A DNA stretch of 64,000 nt from JAHEDT01 sp963825615. Lineage in GTDB: Bacteria; Desulfobacterota; Desulfuromonadia; Desulfuromonadales; BM103. A program made the translations under genes and the position numbers. The stretch's first letter is position 1; each line of letters starts with the position of its first letter. The notes under the pieces are model-generated. The model was not told where the DNA came from. It did not search any database and worked only from the letters and a program-made list of their open reading frames with translations. Where the stretch lies: contig CAWGTV010000008.1 in NCBI GenBank assembly GCA_963825615.1, positions 62,001 through 126,000 of the forward strand, written 5' to 3'. This document shows positions 44,650-53,953 of the stretch, in pieces.

Positions 44650-45315
44650 ATGGCAAAACGAATTGGCGTCATTCTGTCAGGCTGCGGCGTCTACGACGGC
44701 AGCGAAATCCACGAGGCAGTCATTACCCTGCTGGCCATTGACCGTGCCGGTGCCGAGGCGGTGTGCATGGCCCCTGACATCCCGCAGATGCACGTCGTCA
44801 ATCATCTGGCCGGAGAACCCGCCAAAGGTGAAACCCGCAACGTGCTGGTTGAATCAGCACGCATAGCCCGCGGGAACATCAAGAACTTGGCTGACGTGAC
44901 GGCTGCCGATTTCGATGCCCTGATTCTACCCGGGGGCTTTGGTGCAGCCAAGAACCTGTGCGACTTTGCCGTTAACGGCCCCGATTGCAACGTCAACCCG
45001 GACGTGGCCCGGGTGGTCAAGGAAACGGTCGCTGCGAAAAAACCATTGGCGGCGGTCTGCATCGCCCCGGCCCTTCTGGCAAAGGTCCTCGGCCCGATCA
45101 ACTCACCGGCCCTGACCATCGGCACCGACCAAGACACGGCGGCCGCTTTGACCAAGATGGGCGCCAAGCATGTCAACTGCCCGGTCAGGGAAGCCGTGAT
45201 CGACCAGGATAACAAGATTGTCTCCTCACCGGCCTACATGCTTGCCGGCAGGATCTCCGAGGCCGCCGATGGCATCGAAAAAACCGTTCAGGCCTTGATC
45301 GGCATGATCAAGTGA
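44650..45315 (+). CDS. elbB: ElbB-type glyoxalase/DJ-1 family protein
   Basis: Protein of 221 residues in the DJ-1/PfpI superfamily, matching E. coli ElbB (enhancing lycopene biosynthesis 2). It starts KRIGVILSGCGVYDGSEIHEA; the nucleophile elbow cysteine is in AVCIAPALLAKV near 140, with GAKHVNCPVREAV later. GAGGAGG precedes the ATG. ElbB proteins have glyoxalase III-type activity in vitro and bind trapped methylglyoxal-like carbonyls; the physiological role is not settled. It stands alone before the rubredoxin-lipB run. Confidence 0.87.
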   Translation: MAKRIGVILSGCGVYDGSEIHEAVITLLAIDRAGAEAVCMAPDIPQMHVVNHLAGEPAKGETRNVLVESARIARGNIKNLADVTAADFDALILPGGFGAAKNLCDFAVNGPDCNVNPDVARVVKETVAAKKPLAAVCIAPALLAKVLGPINSPALTIGTDQDTAAALTKMGAKHVNCPVREAVIDQDNKIVSSPAYMLAGRISEAADGIEKTVQALIGMIK

Positions 45316-45443
45316 CCCTCAGCGCAACTTTAATCACCGGACGCCGGACCCTTATCGCCGGCTTGAATTGCGGCAGGACAAACCCTGTCATTAACGTGCG
45401 AAGCATCACGCCTCGCGCCACCAGACCTTCTTAGGAGATGATC

Positions 45444-45602
45444 ATGACCAAGTACCGCTGTGTTATCTGTGACTACATCTACGACCCGGCCGAAGGTGAT
45501 CCGGGCAACGGCATCGACCCCGGCACTTCATTTGAAGACCTGCCCGAGGATTGGTGCTGTCCCCTCTGCGGTGCTGATAAAAGCAACTTTGAGCCAGTGT
45601 GA
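45444..45602 (+). CDS. Rubredoxin
   Basis: Electron carrier of 52 residues with one Fe(Cys)4 site. Both cysteine pairs are present: YRCVICDYIYDPAEGD and WCCPLCGADKSNF, with the conserved aromatic and acidic residues between. AGGAG precedes the ATG by about 8 bp. Its stop overlaps the lipB start (GTGA), so the two are translationally coupled. Rubredoxins in strict anaerobes often feed superoxide or peroxide reductases; a link to lipoate synthesis is only positional. Confidence 0.93.
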   Translation: MTKYRCVICDYIYDPAEGDPGNGIDPGTSFEDLPEDWCCPLCGADKSNFEPV

Positions 45603-46327
45603 GCCAACCATCAGAGGCACCTTATGGTGAGGTGAAGCCTCCTGTCATACCGCAAGGTTTCAGGGTCTGGCGTCCCGGACTGGTCTCTTACCGGGACGCC
45701 CAGGCCCACCAGGAGAATCTGGTTAACCGTCGCCCGCAATGGCCCTTCGACCTGTTGATCCTTCTTGAGCATCCCCCGGTCATCACGATTGGCCGCAATA
45801 CCAGGCAAGACAACCTCCTCTGGAGCGCTGAGGCTCTGCAGGCCGCCGGGATCGAATGTTCGGCAAGTCGTCGCGGCGGCGACATTACGCTGCATGCCCC
45901 GGGGCAACTGGTCGGCTATCCCATCGTTGACCTGAACCATTACCAAAGGGACCTGCACCGGTTTTTACGCCTGCTGGAGCAGGTCCTGATCCGCACCCTC
46001 GCTGACTACGGCCTGGTCGGGACATCCATCCCGGGAAAAACCGGAGTCTGGGTGGACGGCCGTAAAATAGCCTCGATAGGGTTGGCAGTCCGTCACTGGA
46101 TCAGTTATCATGGATTTGCACTCAATATCGACAATGATCTTGCGTATTTCCGGGCAATCATTCCCTGCGGACTGCCCGGCATCACCATGACGTCCATGGG
46201 CAGGGAGCTTGACCGCCCGATTGACAGGAACGCTGTTGCCGAAGGGGTGATTCATCACTTTGGTGACATTATGCAACGACCGCTACTCGGCAGCTACGAT
46301 GACATTCCAACCACCGCGCAAACCTGA
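45599..46327 (+). CDS. lipB: Octanoyltransferase LipB
   Basis: Transfers octanoyl groups from acyl carrier protein to lipoyl domains, the first step of lipoate synthesis. The protein has 242 residues. The signature RRGGDITLHAPGQLVGYPIVDL is present, the catalytic lysine is in GRKIASIG and the catalytic cysteine in IIPCGLPGI. The GTG start overlaps the rubredoxin stop. Its 3' end overlaps lipA by 29 bp. The targets include the E2 protein encoded at 50999-52270. Confidence 0.93.
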   Translation: MSQPSEAPYGEVKPPVIPQGFRVWRPGLVSYRDAQAHQENLVNRRPQWPFDLLILLEHPPVITIGRNTRQDNLLWSAEALQAAGIECSASRRGGDITLHAPGQLVGYPIVDLNHYQRDLHRFLRLLEQVLIRTLADYGLVGTSIPGKTGVWVDGRKIASIGLAVRHWISYHGFALNIDNDLAYFRAIIPCGLPGITMTSMGRELDRPIDRNAVAEGVIHHFGDIMQRPLLGSYDDIPTTAQT

Positions 46328-47177
46328 CTGGCTCAAGGTCCGCTTTCCGGCCGGGCCGAACTACGCCAGAATTGACCGCCTGCACCGCGAACAGGGGCTG
46401 CACTCGGTCTGCCGCAGCGCCGCCTGTCCCAACCAGGGCGAGTGCTGGGAGCAGGGCACCGCCACCTTCATGATTCTGGGCAACCGCTGCACCCGTGACT
46501 GCCGCTTTTGCAATGTCGTCCAGGCAACGCCGCTGGCCATCGACCCGCAGGAAGCGAACAAGGTCGCCCGCGCCATCGCCGAACTCGGCCTGCGCCATGC
46601 GGTTATCACCTCCGTGACGCGCGACGATCTTGACGACGGCGGTGCCGACCACTTCGCCGCCGTCACCCGTGCTATTCACGCGCTTTCCCCGCAGTGCCGC
46701 GTCGAGCTGCTGATCCCCGATCTGCAAGGCAACCACGCCGCCCTGGAAATCATCTTGGCCGCCGAACCGGAGGTTCTGGGGCATAACCTGGAGACCGTTC
46801 CCCGGCTCTACCAGGCGGCCAGGGCGGGAGCTGACTACCGGCGCTCTCTGGAACTGCTCGCGGCCGCGGCCCGGATCGCCCCTGGCATTCCGACCAAATC
46901 GGGACTGATGCTCGGCATGGGGGAAACCGCCGCCGAGACCGTTGCCGTCCTGCAAGACCTGCGTGAGGCCGGCTGTGCGATGCTGACCCTAGGGCAATAC
47001 CTGCAGCCGACGCGCAGTCATCTACCGGTGCGCCACTACATTGAACCGGACGAATTCAACCAACTGCGCCAGAAGGCGCTGCAACTCGGCTTTGTCCATG
47101 TCGAGGCCGGGCCTCTGGTGCGTTCTTCATATCATGCTGCTGAACAGTTCGAGGGGGAACGCAATGACCAATCCTGA
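46299..47177 (+). CDS. lipA: Lipoyl synthase LipA
   Basis: Radical SAM enzyme of 292 residues that inserts two sulfurs into octanoyl-lysine. The auxiliary cluster motif is CRSAACPNQGEC near 40-51 and the radical SAM motif CTRDCRFC near 68-75. The C-terminal RSSYHA serine ligand is also visible. The ATG at 46299 overlaps lipB, and the 3' end overlaps trxB by 14 bp, so rubredoxin-lipB-lipA-trxB form one compact operon. The order supports assembly of the dehydrogenase complex encoded just downstream. Confidence 0.94.
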   Translation: MTFQPPRKPDWLKVRFPAGPNYARIDRLHREQGLHSVCRSAACPNQGECWEQGTATFMILGNRCTRDCRFCNVVQATPLAIDPQEANKVARAIAELGLRHAVITSVTRDDLDDGGADHFAAVTRAIHALSPQCRVELLIPDLQGNHAALEIILAAEPEVLGHNLETVPRLYQAARAGADYRRSLELLAAAARIAPGIPTKSGLMLGMGETAAETVAVLQDLREAGCAMLTLGQYLQPTRSHLPVRHYIEPDEFNQLRQKALQLGFVHVEAGPLVRSSYHAAEQFEGERNDQS

Positions 47178-48147
47178 CCTGATTTATGAAATCATTATCC
47201 TCGGCTCAGGCCCGGCCGGCCTGACCGCCGCTATCTACGCTGCACGCAGCCGCTGCTGCCCCCTGCTGATCCATGGCAGCCAACCGGGCGGACAGCTGAC
47301 GACGACCACTGTGGTCGATAACTTCCCCGGCTTTCCCGAAGGGGTCGAGGGGCCGGAGCTGATGGACAGGATGCGCCAGCAGGCCGAACGCTTTGGAGCG
47401 CAATTTCTCGAAGGGGAAGTCTCCAGGATCGATTTCCAGGAGCGTCCCTTCCGTATCTGGGTCGGCGATGAAATTTATCGCTGTCTGTCATTGATCATCT
47501 CCACAGGTGCGTCACCCAAGCTGCTCGGTGTCGGCAATGAAGAATCACTCTATGGACGAGGGGTGTCGGTGTGCGCAACCTGCGACGGTTTCTTCTATCG
47601 CGACCGTGAGGTCGTCGTGGTCGGCGGGGGCGACACGGCTATGGAGGAAGCGGTCTTTCTCACCCGATTTGCCAAGCAGGTCACCGTGGTCCATCGCCGC
47701 AATTCACTGCGGGCGACCCCGGTTCTGGCCGACCGGGCGTTGACCAACAAAGCGATCCGTTTCAAGTGGGATTCCGCCGTCACGGCAATCATTGCCGACG
47801 CCAGCGGGGTCACCGGAGTCCGCATCAAGAATCTCAAAACCAACGAGGACTCGGAGTTGAACTGCGACGGCGTCTTCATCGCTATCGGTCACCAGCCGAA
47901 CACTGCGCTCTTTGCCGAGCAACTGGAGATGGACAACGACGGCTATCTACTGACTAAAAACGGCACGGAGACCAACATCCCCGGCGTCTTTGCCGCCGGC
48001 GACGTCCAGGACCACCAGTTTCGTCAGGCAATCACCGCGGCCGGCACCGGTTGCATGGCGGCGATCCAGGCCGAACGCTATCTCGACGACCTTCCTTACG
48101 ATCCGAATCTCTCCTGCCAAAAAGGGATCTGCAAACCCAAAAGCTGA
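47164..48147 (+). CDS. trxB: Thioredoxin reductase TrxB
   Basis: NADPH:thioredoxin oxidoreductase of 327 residues with FAD motif GSGPAGLTAAIYAARS near 14-29, active-site CATCDG near 138-143 and the NADPH motif GGGDTAMEEAVFL. The C-terminal GVFAAGDV...QAITAAGTGCMAA FAD segment is complete. GAGGGGG precedes the ATG, which overlaps lipA by 14 bp. The last residues carry an extra CQKGICKP pair that could be a metal or redox site. It could also act on a thioredoxin-like or glutaredoxin partner. Confidence 0.92.
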   Translation: MTNPDLIYEIIILGSGPAGLTAAIYAARSRCCPLLIHGSQPGGQLTTTTVVDNFPGFPEGVEGPELMDRMRQQAERFGAQFLEGEVSRIDFQERPFRIWVGDEIYRCLSLIISTGASPKLLGVGNEESLYGRGVSVCATCDGFFYRDREVVVVGGGDTAMEEAVFLTRFAKQVTVVHRRNSLRATPVLADRALTNKAIRFKWDSAVTAIIADASGVTGVRIKNLKTNEDSELNCDGVFIAIGHQPNTALFAEQLEMDNDGYLLTKNGTETNIPGVFAAGDVQDHQFRQAITAAGTGCMAAIQAERYLDDLPYDPNLSCQKGICKPKS

Positions 48148-48258
48148 CTACGACAAGGGCGTGTAGTCCTGCGCATGAACGCATGGTGAGGATGCGGAGA
48201 GAAACACTTGCAAACCCTCTGGAATTAAGACAAGGTTGCGTTTGCCTGCAGGGCAACC

Positions 48259-48290
48259 CCTTGATACACTTTAGGGGCTTTTGATTTTAT
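48259..48290 (+). promoter_or_regulatory. Weak candidate promoter of the sucAB-lpd operon
   Basis: TTGATA (48261-48266) and TTTTAT (48285-48290) are 18 bp apart and lie 17-46 bp before the sucA ATG. A GGTTGC...GCAACC hairpin lies just upstream (48233-48258). The rest of 48148-48306 shows no gene. Confidence 0.3.
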
Positions 48291-48306
48291 CCATACAGGG
48301 GCAGCG

Positions 48307-50998
48307 ATGAGCATATCCGGCAATGTCAGCCCACAGTGGCTGGAAGACCAGTATCAACTCTGGAAATCCGAACCGTCCCAGGTCTCGCCTGATTGGCAGG
48401 CTTTTTTCGAAGGGTTCGATCTGGCACGCCAGACCCCCGCGACCGACCGCGACCTGGCTTCCAGGAACTCAGCCGTCGACTCACTGATCTACCGCTACCG
48501 GGATCTTGGCCATCTGATGGCCCGCACGGATCCGCTCTCTCCGGAACAGACTGAACATGCCGAGCTGAGCCTGGCCGCCTTCGGCCTCAGCGAAGCCGAC
48601 CTGGAGCAGACCTTCTATCCGATGCGCTTCCCGAAACAGAGCGCCACATTAAACGAAATCATCGCCCTCCTCAGGGACACCTACTGCGGCGAAATCGGCG
48701 TCGAATTCATGCACATCCAGAACCCGGTGAAGCGCGACTGGCTGAAACGCCGCATGGAGGAGAAACGCAATCGCCCGGAGTTCAGCCACGAGGAACAGCT
48801 GCACATCCTCACCAAGCTGCAGGAGGCGACCCTGTTCGAAACCTTCCTGCACCGCAAGTTCCTCGGCCAGAAACGCTTCTCGCTCGAGGGGGGCGAAGTG
48901 ATCATCCCGTTGCTCGACAGCCTGCTCAACCAGGCGGCGCAAAGGGGGGTCAGCGACATCATCATGGGCATGGCCCATCGCGGCCGGCTCAACGTACTGG
49001 CCAACATCTTCCAGAAGCCCCTGGAGAATATCTTTGCCGAATTCCAGGACAACCTGGAATTGGCCTTTGTCGGCGACGGTGACGTCAAATACCACAAGGG
49101 CTACTCCTCCGACCTGGCGCTCGCATCCGGGCACAACATTCATCTCAGCCTGGCGGCCAACCCCAGCCACCTGGAAGCGGTTGACCCGGTGGTCATCGGC
49201 AAATGCCGGGCGCGCCACGTCAGCTACGGCCCCGGCGGCAAGAAACGGGTCCTGCCGGTCCTGATTCACGGCGATGCAGCCTTTGCCGGCCAGGGGCTGG
49301 TTGCAGAGGTGCTCAATCTCTCCCGCATCGACGGCTACCAGTCCGGGCGGGACTTTCCATCTGGTACTCAACAACCAGATCGGCTTTACCACGGCACCTG
49401 CACATGCCCGCTCGACACTCTACGCCACCGATGTCGCCAAGATGCTCATGGTGCCGATCTTCCACGTCAACGGCGAGAATCCGGAGGCAGCGGCCTTCGC
49501 TGCCGGCCTGGCCCTTGAATATCGCCAGGAATTCGGTGACGACGTGGTGGTGGAAGTCATCTGCTATCGTCGCCACGGCCACAACGAAGGGGACGAGCCG
49601 TTTTTCACCCAGCCGCTGATGTACGAAAAAATCCGCCAGAGGCCGCCATTGCACGAAATCTACGCTGCGCAACTCACCAGCAGCGGCGTCGAACAGGACG
49701 CAATCGCAGCGAGCGCCGACCGCATCACCAGCCGGCTCGAAGCAGCCCTCACCGGCGCACCAAAGCCCCAGACCGATGTCGGCTTCCAGGCCAAGTGGAT
49801 CGGCATTCAGCGCGAATATACCCCGGACGAACCGGAGACCAAGGTTACCGCAGAAACGCTCAAAAAACTGGCCCAGCGCCTCTCTTTCCTGCCGAACCCG
49901 CTGAACGCTCACCCCAAAATCGCGCGCCTGCTGAAACGCCGCGAGGAGTGTGTCACAAACGGCGAAGGGATCGACTGGGCCAATGCCGAGTCCCTCGCCT
50001 TTGCCTCGCTGCTGGTCGAGAATGTCCCGGTACGCCTGTCAGGGCAGGATTCGCAGCGCGGCACATTCAATCAGCGCCACTCCACGTTGGTCGACCAGAA
50101 AACCGGCCAGCTCTACGTCCCCTTGGCCTTCCTGCAAAAAGGCCAGGCCGCAATCCAGATTTACAACAGCATGCTCTCCGAGGCGGCGGTGCTTGGCCTT
50201 GAATACGGCTACTCCCTGGAAACGCCTCACGGGCTGACCATCTGGGAAGCCCAGTTCGGCGACTTCGCCAACGGCGCCCAGGTGATTATCGACCAGTTCA
50301 TCGGCGCCAGCGGCACCAAGTGGGACCGCTCCAGCGGCCTGGTCCTGTTCCTGCCGCACGGCTACGAAGGCCAGGGCCCCGAGCATTCCAGCGCCCGCAT
50401 CGAACGCTACATGAACCTCTGCGCCAGCAACAACATGCAAGTTGTCTACCCGAGCACCCCGGCGCAGCTCTTTCATCTTTTGCGCCGCCAATGCAAGCTC
50501 CCCTACCGGCGCCCCTTGATCGTCTTCACCCCGAAGAGCCTCCTGCGCCTGCCGGCCTGTACCAGCACCCTGGAGGATCTCAGCGACGGCTCTTTCCAGG
50601 CCGTCATACCCTGTGCCCTGCCGGCCGATCAGGTGGAAACCCTGCTGCTCTGCAGCGGCAAGATCTTCTACGAACTTCAGGCGGCTATCGAAGAGCAGAA
50701 GAAAACCAACGTCGGCTTGCTCCGCGTCGAGCAACTCTACCCGCTGCGCCACGAAGCATTGCAGGCAGAGCTCGCCCGCTACAGCAATGCCAAGCGCATC
50801 GTCTGGGTTCAGGAGGAACCGAAAAACATGGGTCCCTGGCCTCACCTGCACACCAGCCTGGCCCGTCACCTCGGCAAGATGCCGGAGTTCTGCGGCCGCC
50901 GGCCCGCCTCTGCACCCGCCGTCGGCTCGCATCGTCGGCACCTCGAAGAACAGCAGCTGATCATTGACGCCGCCCTGAATGGCAAGAAGGACAAATAA
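48307..50998 (+). CDS. sucA: 2-oxoglutarate dehydrogenase E1, SucA/OdhA, +1 frameshift
   Basis: Thiamine-diphosphate-dependent E1 subunit of about 896 residues that decarboxylates 2-oxoglutarate. The N-terminus (PQWLEDQYQLWKSEPSQVSPDWQAFFEGF) is the E2-binding region. HRGRLNVLANIFQKP and the NNQIGFTT/ATDVAKM region belong to the thiamine site, with GGTFHLVLNNQ bridging the break. A T inserted at about 49342 ends the first frame in nonsense; the second frame is open to 50998. The C-terminal half has SGQDSQRGTFNQRHS, PHGYEGQGPEHSSARIERY and YPSTPAQLFHLLRRQ. Its stop abuts the sucB ATG. It allows a complete oxidative TCA cycle, as expected for acetate oxidisers. The frameshift is probably a sequence error. 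Confidence 0.92.
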
Positions 50999-52270
50999 AT
51001 GGAAATCAAGATCCCAGAAATCGGCGAATCGATTCTCGAAGCCCTGGTTGCCAGCTGGCACATGGAGGACGGTGCCGCGGTCGCCAAGGATGACATCATC
51101 TGCGAACTGGAAACCGACAAGGTCAATGTCGAATTGACCGCGGAGGCTTCGGGCACGCTGCACATCCTGATTCCGGAGGGGCAGACGGTGCCGATCGGTA
51201 CGGTCATCGCCAAACTTGAGGAAGGTGTTGCGGCCAAGGCTGCTCCTGCCCAGGCAACGGCTGCCAAGACTGAAGCAGCCGTACCCAAGGCGCCTCCCGC
51301 AGCTCCGTCCACACAGGGCACCAAACAGGTGGCATCCCCCGCAGCTCCAGCTGCACAGGCCTCGACGCCGGCGGTGAACCCCGCAGCACGCCAACAGGCC
51401 ACGGAACGTGGCATCAATCTGCACGAGGTTGCTGGCAGCGGCCGGGCAGGCAGGGTCATTCTGGACGATGTCCTCGCACACGACCAAGCAGCACCCGAGA
51501 AAAAGCCGTCAGAAAAACCCCCGGCACCGAGCGCCGCCAGCGAAGCTGCGCCAGCGGCCACCGACGACGGCCGGCCGACCACCCGCCAGCCGATGTCGCC
51601 GATCCGCCAGCGCATTGCCGCGAGGCTGCTTCAGGCCCGCCAGCAGACCGCCATGCTGACCACCTTCAACGAAGCCGACATGTCCTGGGTCAAGAAGCTG
51701 CGCAGCCGCCACCAGGAGCATTTCACCGCCAGGCACGGCATCAAGCTGGGCATGATGTCGTTCTTCGTCAAGGCCAGCATCGAGGCACTCAAACAGTTCC
51801 CGGCCGTCAATGCCCGTATTGACGGCACCGATATCGTCTATCACCACTATTACGATATCGGCATCGCCGTCGGCACCGACCGCGGTCTGGTGGTCCCGGT
51901 CCTGCGCGATGCAGATCAGCTGACCTTTGCCGAAATCGAACAGCAGATCGCCGACCTTGCCGCCAAGGCCAATGCCCGCAAGCTAACCCTAGCCGACCTT
52001 GAAGGGGGCACTTTCACCATCAGTAACGGTGGGATCTACGGCTCGCTGCTCAGCACGCCGATCGTCAATCCGCCCCAATGCGGAGTCCTCGGCATGCACT
52101 CGATCCAGGATCGCCCGGTGGTCAGGGACGGCGAGATCGTCATCCGGCCGATCATGAACCTGGCCTTGAGCTACGACCATCGCCTCATCGACGGTCGCGA
52201 AGCGGTCGGTTTTCTGAAACTGGTCAAGGAATTCATCGAGGATCCATCTGAACTGTTTCTCGAACTCTGA
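50999..52270 (+). CDS. sucB: Dihydrolipoamide succinyltransferase E2, SucB/OdhB
   Basis: E2 core of the 2-oxoglutarate dehydrogenase complex, 423 residues. The lipoyl domain is at 1-75 with the lipoylated lysine in ELETDKVNVEL. A long Ala/Pro-rich linker (80-130) and a peripheral-subunit-binding domain (about 123-160: ARQQATERGINLHEVAGSGRAGRVILDDV) follow. The catalytic domain (190-423) ends with LSYDHRLIDGREAVGFL, which has the active His and Asp. It starts directly at the sucA stop. Its lipoyl group depends on LipB and LipA encoded upstream. Confidence 0.94.
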   Translation: MEIKIPEIGESILEALVASWHMEDGAAVAKDDIICELETDKVNVELTAEASGTLHILIPEGQTVPIGTVIAKLEEGVAAKAAPAQATAAKTEAAVPKAPPAAPSTQGTKQVASPAAPAAQASTPAVNPAARQQATERGINLHEVAGSGRAGRVILDDVLAHDQAAPEKKPSEKPPAPSAASEAAPAATDDGRPTTRQPMSPIRQRIAARLLQARQQTAMLTTFNEADMSWVKKLRSRHQEHFTARHGIKLGMMSFFVKASIEALKQFPAVNARIDGTDIVYHHYYDIGIAVGTDRGLVVPVLRDADQLTFAEIEQQIADLAAKANARKLTLADLEGGTFTISNGGIYGSLLSTPIVNPPQCGVLGMHSIQDRPVVRDGEIVIRPIMNLALSYDHRLIDGREAVGFLKLVKEFIEDPSELFLEL

Positions 52271-52279
52271 AACGTTCGC

Positions 52280-52411
52280 GTGGCGCGTGGCGAGCAGCGC
52301 GTAGCGCGATTAAGTCTAAATTTTGCGTGCAATGGTTGTGGACACTATAGTCCGTGTCCATGACGCCGGTACTGGCAATTTCCCGCGCCGTGCGCCAAGC
52401 GCCGCGCGCCA
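52280..52411. repeat. 132-bp intergenic element with 29-bp imperfect terminal inverted repeats
   Basis: The left end (GTGGCGCGTGGCG..., 52280-52308) matches the reverse complement of the right end (...CGCCGCGCGCCAC, 52383-52411) at about 21 of 29 positions, 12 of the outer 13. A second hairpin, GGACAC-TATAGTCC-GTGTCC, sits inside at 52340-52359. It lies between sucB and lpd and has no coding sense. The structure looks like a small non-autonomous mobile element or REP-type sequence; it may also affect lpd expression. Confidence 0.5.
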
Positions 52412-52430
52412 CTGATCCGCGGAGCATTTA

Positions 52431-53840
52431 ATGAGTGAACTATACGACCTGATCGTCATTGGCGGCGGGCCCGGCGGCTACGTCGCGGCAATCCGCGCTG
52501 CCCAGCTCGGCTTTAGCGTTGCCCTCATCGAAAAGCGCAACGCCCTCGGCGGCACCTGCCTCAACGAAGGGTGCATTCCAAGCAAGGCCCTGCTCGATTC
52601 AAGCGAGCTGTTCGTCCAGGCCCGTGACAAGTTCGCCGGCCACGGCATTTTGGTCGACCCGCCGCAACTCGACCTCGGCAAGATGATGCAACGCAAGGAA
52701 GAGATCATTACCCGTCTGACCCGGGGCATTGCCAGCCTGTTCAAAAAGTACCGGGTCACCCTGGTGACCGGAACCGGCCGCCTCGGCAAACGGGGAGCCG
52801 ACAACTCATTGCAGGTTGTTGCGGCCACTGCTGACGGTGAACAGACCCTGAAAGGGAAACGCGTCCTGCTGGCCACAGGCAGCGTGGCCATCGATATCCC
52901 CAGCCTGCCGCAGGACGGTAAAATGGTCGGCCAAGCCCGCGATGCCCTGGAGTACAAGGCCGTCCCTGACCACCTCGTGGTGATCGGCGGCGGGTATATC
53001 GGCCTGGAGCTCGGTTCCGTCTGGCTGCGGCTCGGCGCCAAGGTCACAGTGGTCGAGATGCTCGAACAGATGCTGCCGGCCACCGACCAGGAAGTGACCG
53101 AAGCGCTCCTGAAAAGCCTGCAGAAACAGGGGATGACGATCCATGCCGGCACCCGGGTCGCCGGGATGAAACAGACCGATCAAGGGATCGCCCTGAAACT
53201 GGAGGGGAAGGTCGAGCAAGACCTGACCTGCGACAAGGTTTTGGTGGCTGCCGGACGCAAGCCGTGCCTGGACGGACTCGGGCTTGATGCAGCAGGCGTC
53301 AAGCTGAATGACACCGGCCGGATCGTGGTGGACGACAACTACCAGACCAGCGCACCGAACATCTATGCCCTCGGCGACCTGATCCATGGACCGATGCTGG
53401 CCCACAAGGCGATGGACGAAGGTGTTGTTTTTGTCGAGCGTTTGAAGGGCGAACACCCGGTTGTCGATTACGATCTGATCCCGGGTGTCGTCTATACCCA
53501 CCCTGAAGCGGCGTCGATCGGCGCCACCGAAGAACAGCTCAAGGCCCAGGCAATCCCCTACAAGGTTGGCCGCTTTCCCTTCATGGCCAGCGGCCGTGCC
53601 CGCGCCATGGACAACGTCGACGGCTTCGTCAAGGTCCTTGCCAACCCGGAGAGCGGTCGCATCCTCGGCGTTCATATCCTCGGCCCCTGCGCCTCGGAAT
53701 TGATCAGCGAAGCAGTCACCGTCATGTCCTTCGACGGCAGCATCGAGGATATCGCTCTGACCATGCATGCTCACCCGACCCTGAGCGAGGCGTTCAAGGA
53801 AGCAGCGCTCGGCGCCTTCGGTAAAGCAGTGCATGCCTGA
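52431..53840 (+). CDS. lpd: Dihydrolipoamide dehydrogenase (E3)
   Basis: FAD-containing E3 subunit of 469 residues that reoxidises dihydrolipoamide with NAD. The FAD motif is GGGPGGYVAAIRAAQLG near 11-27, the redox-active disulfide GGTCLNEGCIPSKALL near 39-54, and the NAD site GGGYIGLELGSVWLRLG. The C-terminal dimer interface carries HAHPTLSEAFKEAAL with the catalytic His-Glu pair. It is separated from sucB by 160 bp that hold an inverted-repeat element, but orientation and function place it in the same complex. A strong terminator follows. Confidence 0.94.
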   Translation: MSELYDLIVIGGGPGGYVAAIRAAQLGFSVALIEKRNALGGTCLNEGCIPSKALLDSSELFVQARDKFAGHGILVDPPQLDLGKMMQRKEEIITRLTRGIASLFKKYRVTLVTGTGRLGKRGADNSLQVVAATADGEQTLKGKRVLLATGSVAIDIPSLPQDGKMVGQARDALEYKAVPDHLVVIGGGYIGLELGSVWLRLGAKVTVVEMLEQMLPATDQEVTEALLKSLQKQGMTIHAGTRVAGMKQTDQGIALKLEGKVEQDLTCDKVLVAAGRKPCLDGLGLDAAGVKLNDTGRIVVDDNYQTSAPNIYALGDLIHGPMLAHKAMDEGVVFVERLKGEHPVVDYDLIPGVVYTHPEAASIGATEEQLKAQAIPYKVGRFPFMASGRARAMDNVDGFVKVLANPESGRILGVHILGPCASELISEAVTVMSFDGSIEDIALTMHAHPTLSEAFKEAALGAFGKAVHA

Positions 53841-53895
53841 GGTGCATTGCTGAGTACAGCAAGAGCCGTTGAAAAGTTAATCTGGAAGTCACATT

Positions 53896-53935
53896 CAAAA
53901 AAAATGGCTGCCGAAACCGGCAGCCATTTTACATC
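53896..53935. terminator. Bidirectional terminator between lpd and the LOG-family gene
   Basis: AAAATGGCTGCCG and CGGCAGCCATTTT pair perfectly around AAAC, with A and T runs on both sides. It serves both convergent genes. Confidence 0.92.
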
Positions 53936-53953
53936 TGTTGTGCATCATTACCT

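Noticed and set aside
50039..51487. 482-residue open frame on the minus strand
   Set aside because: Antisense shadow of sucA/sucB, without recognisable domains.
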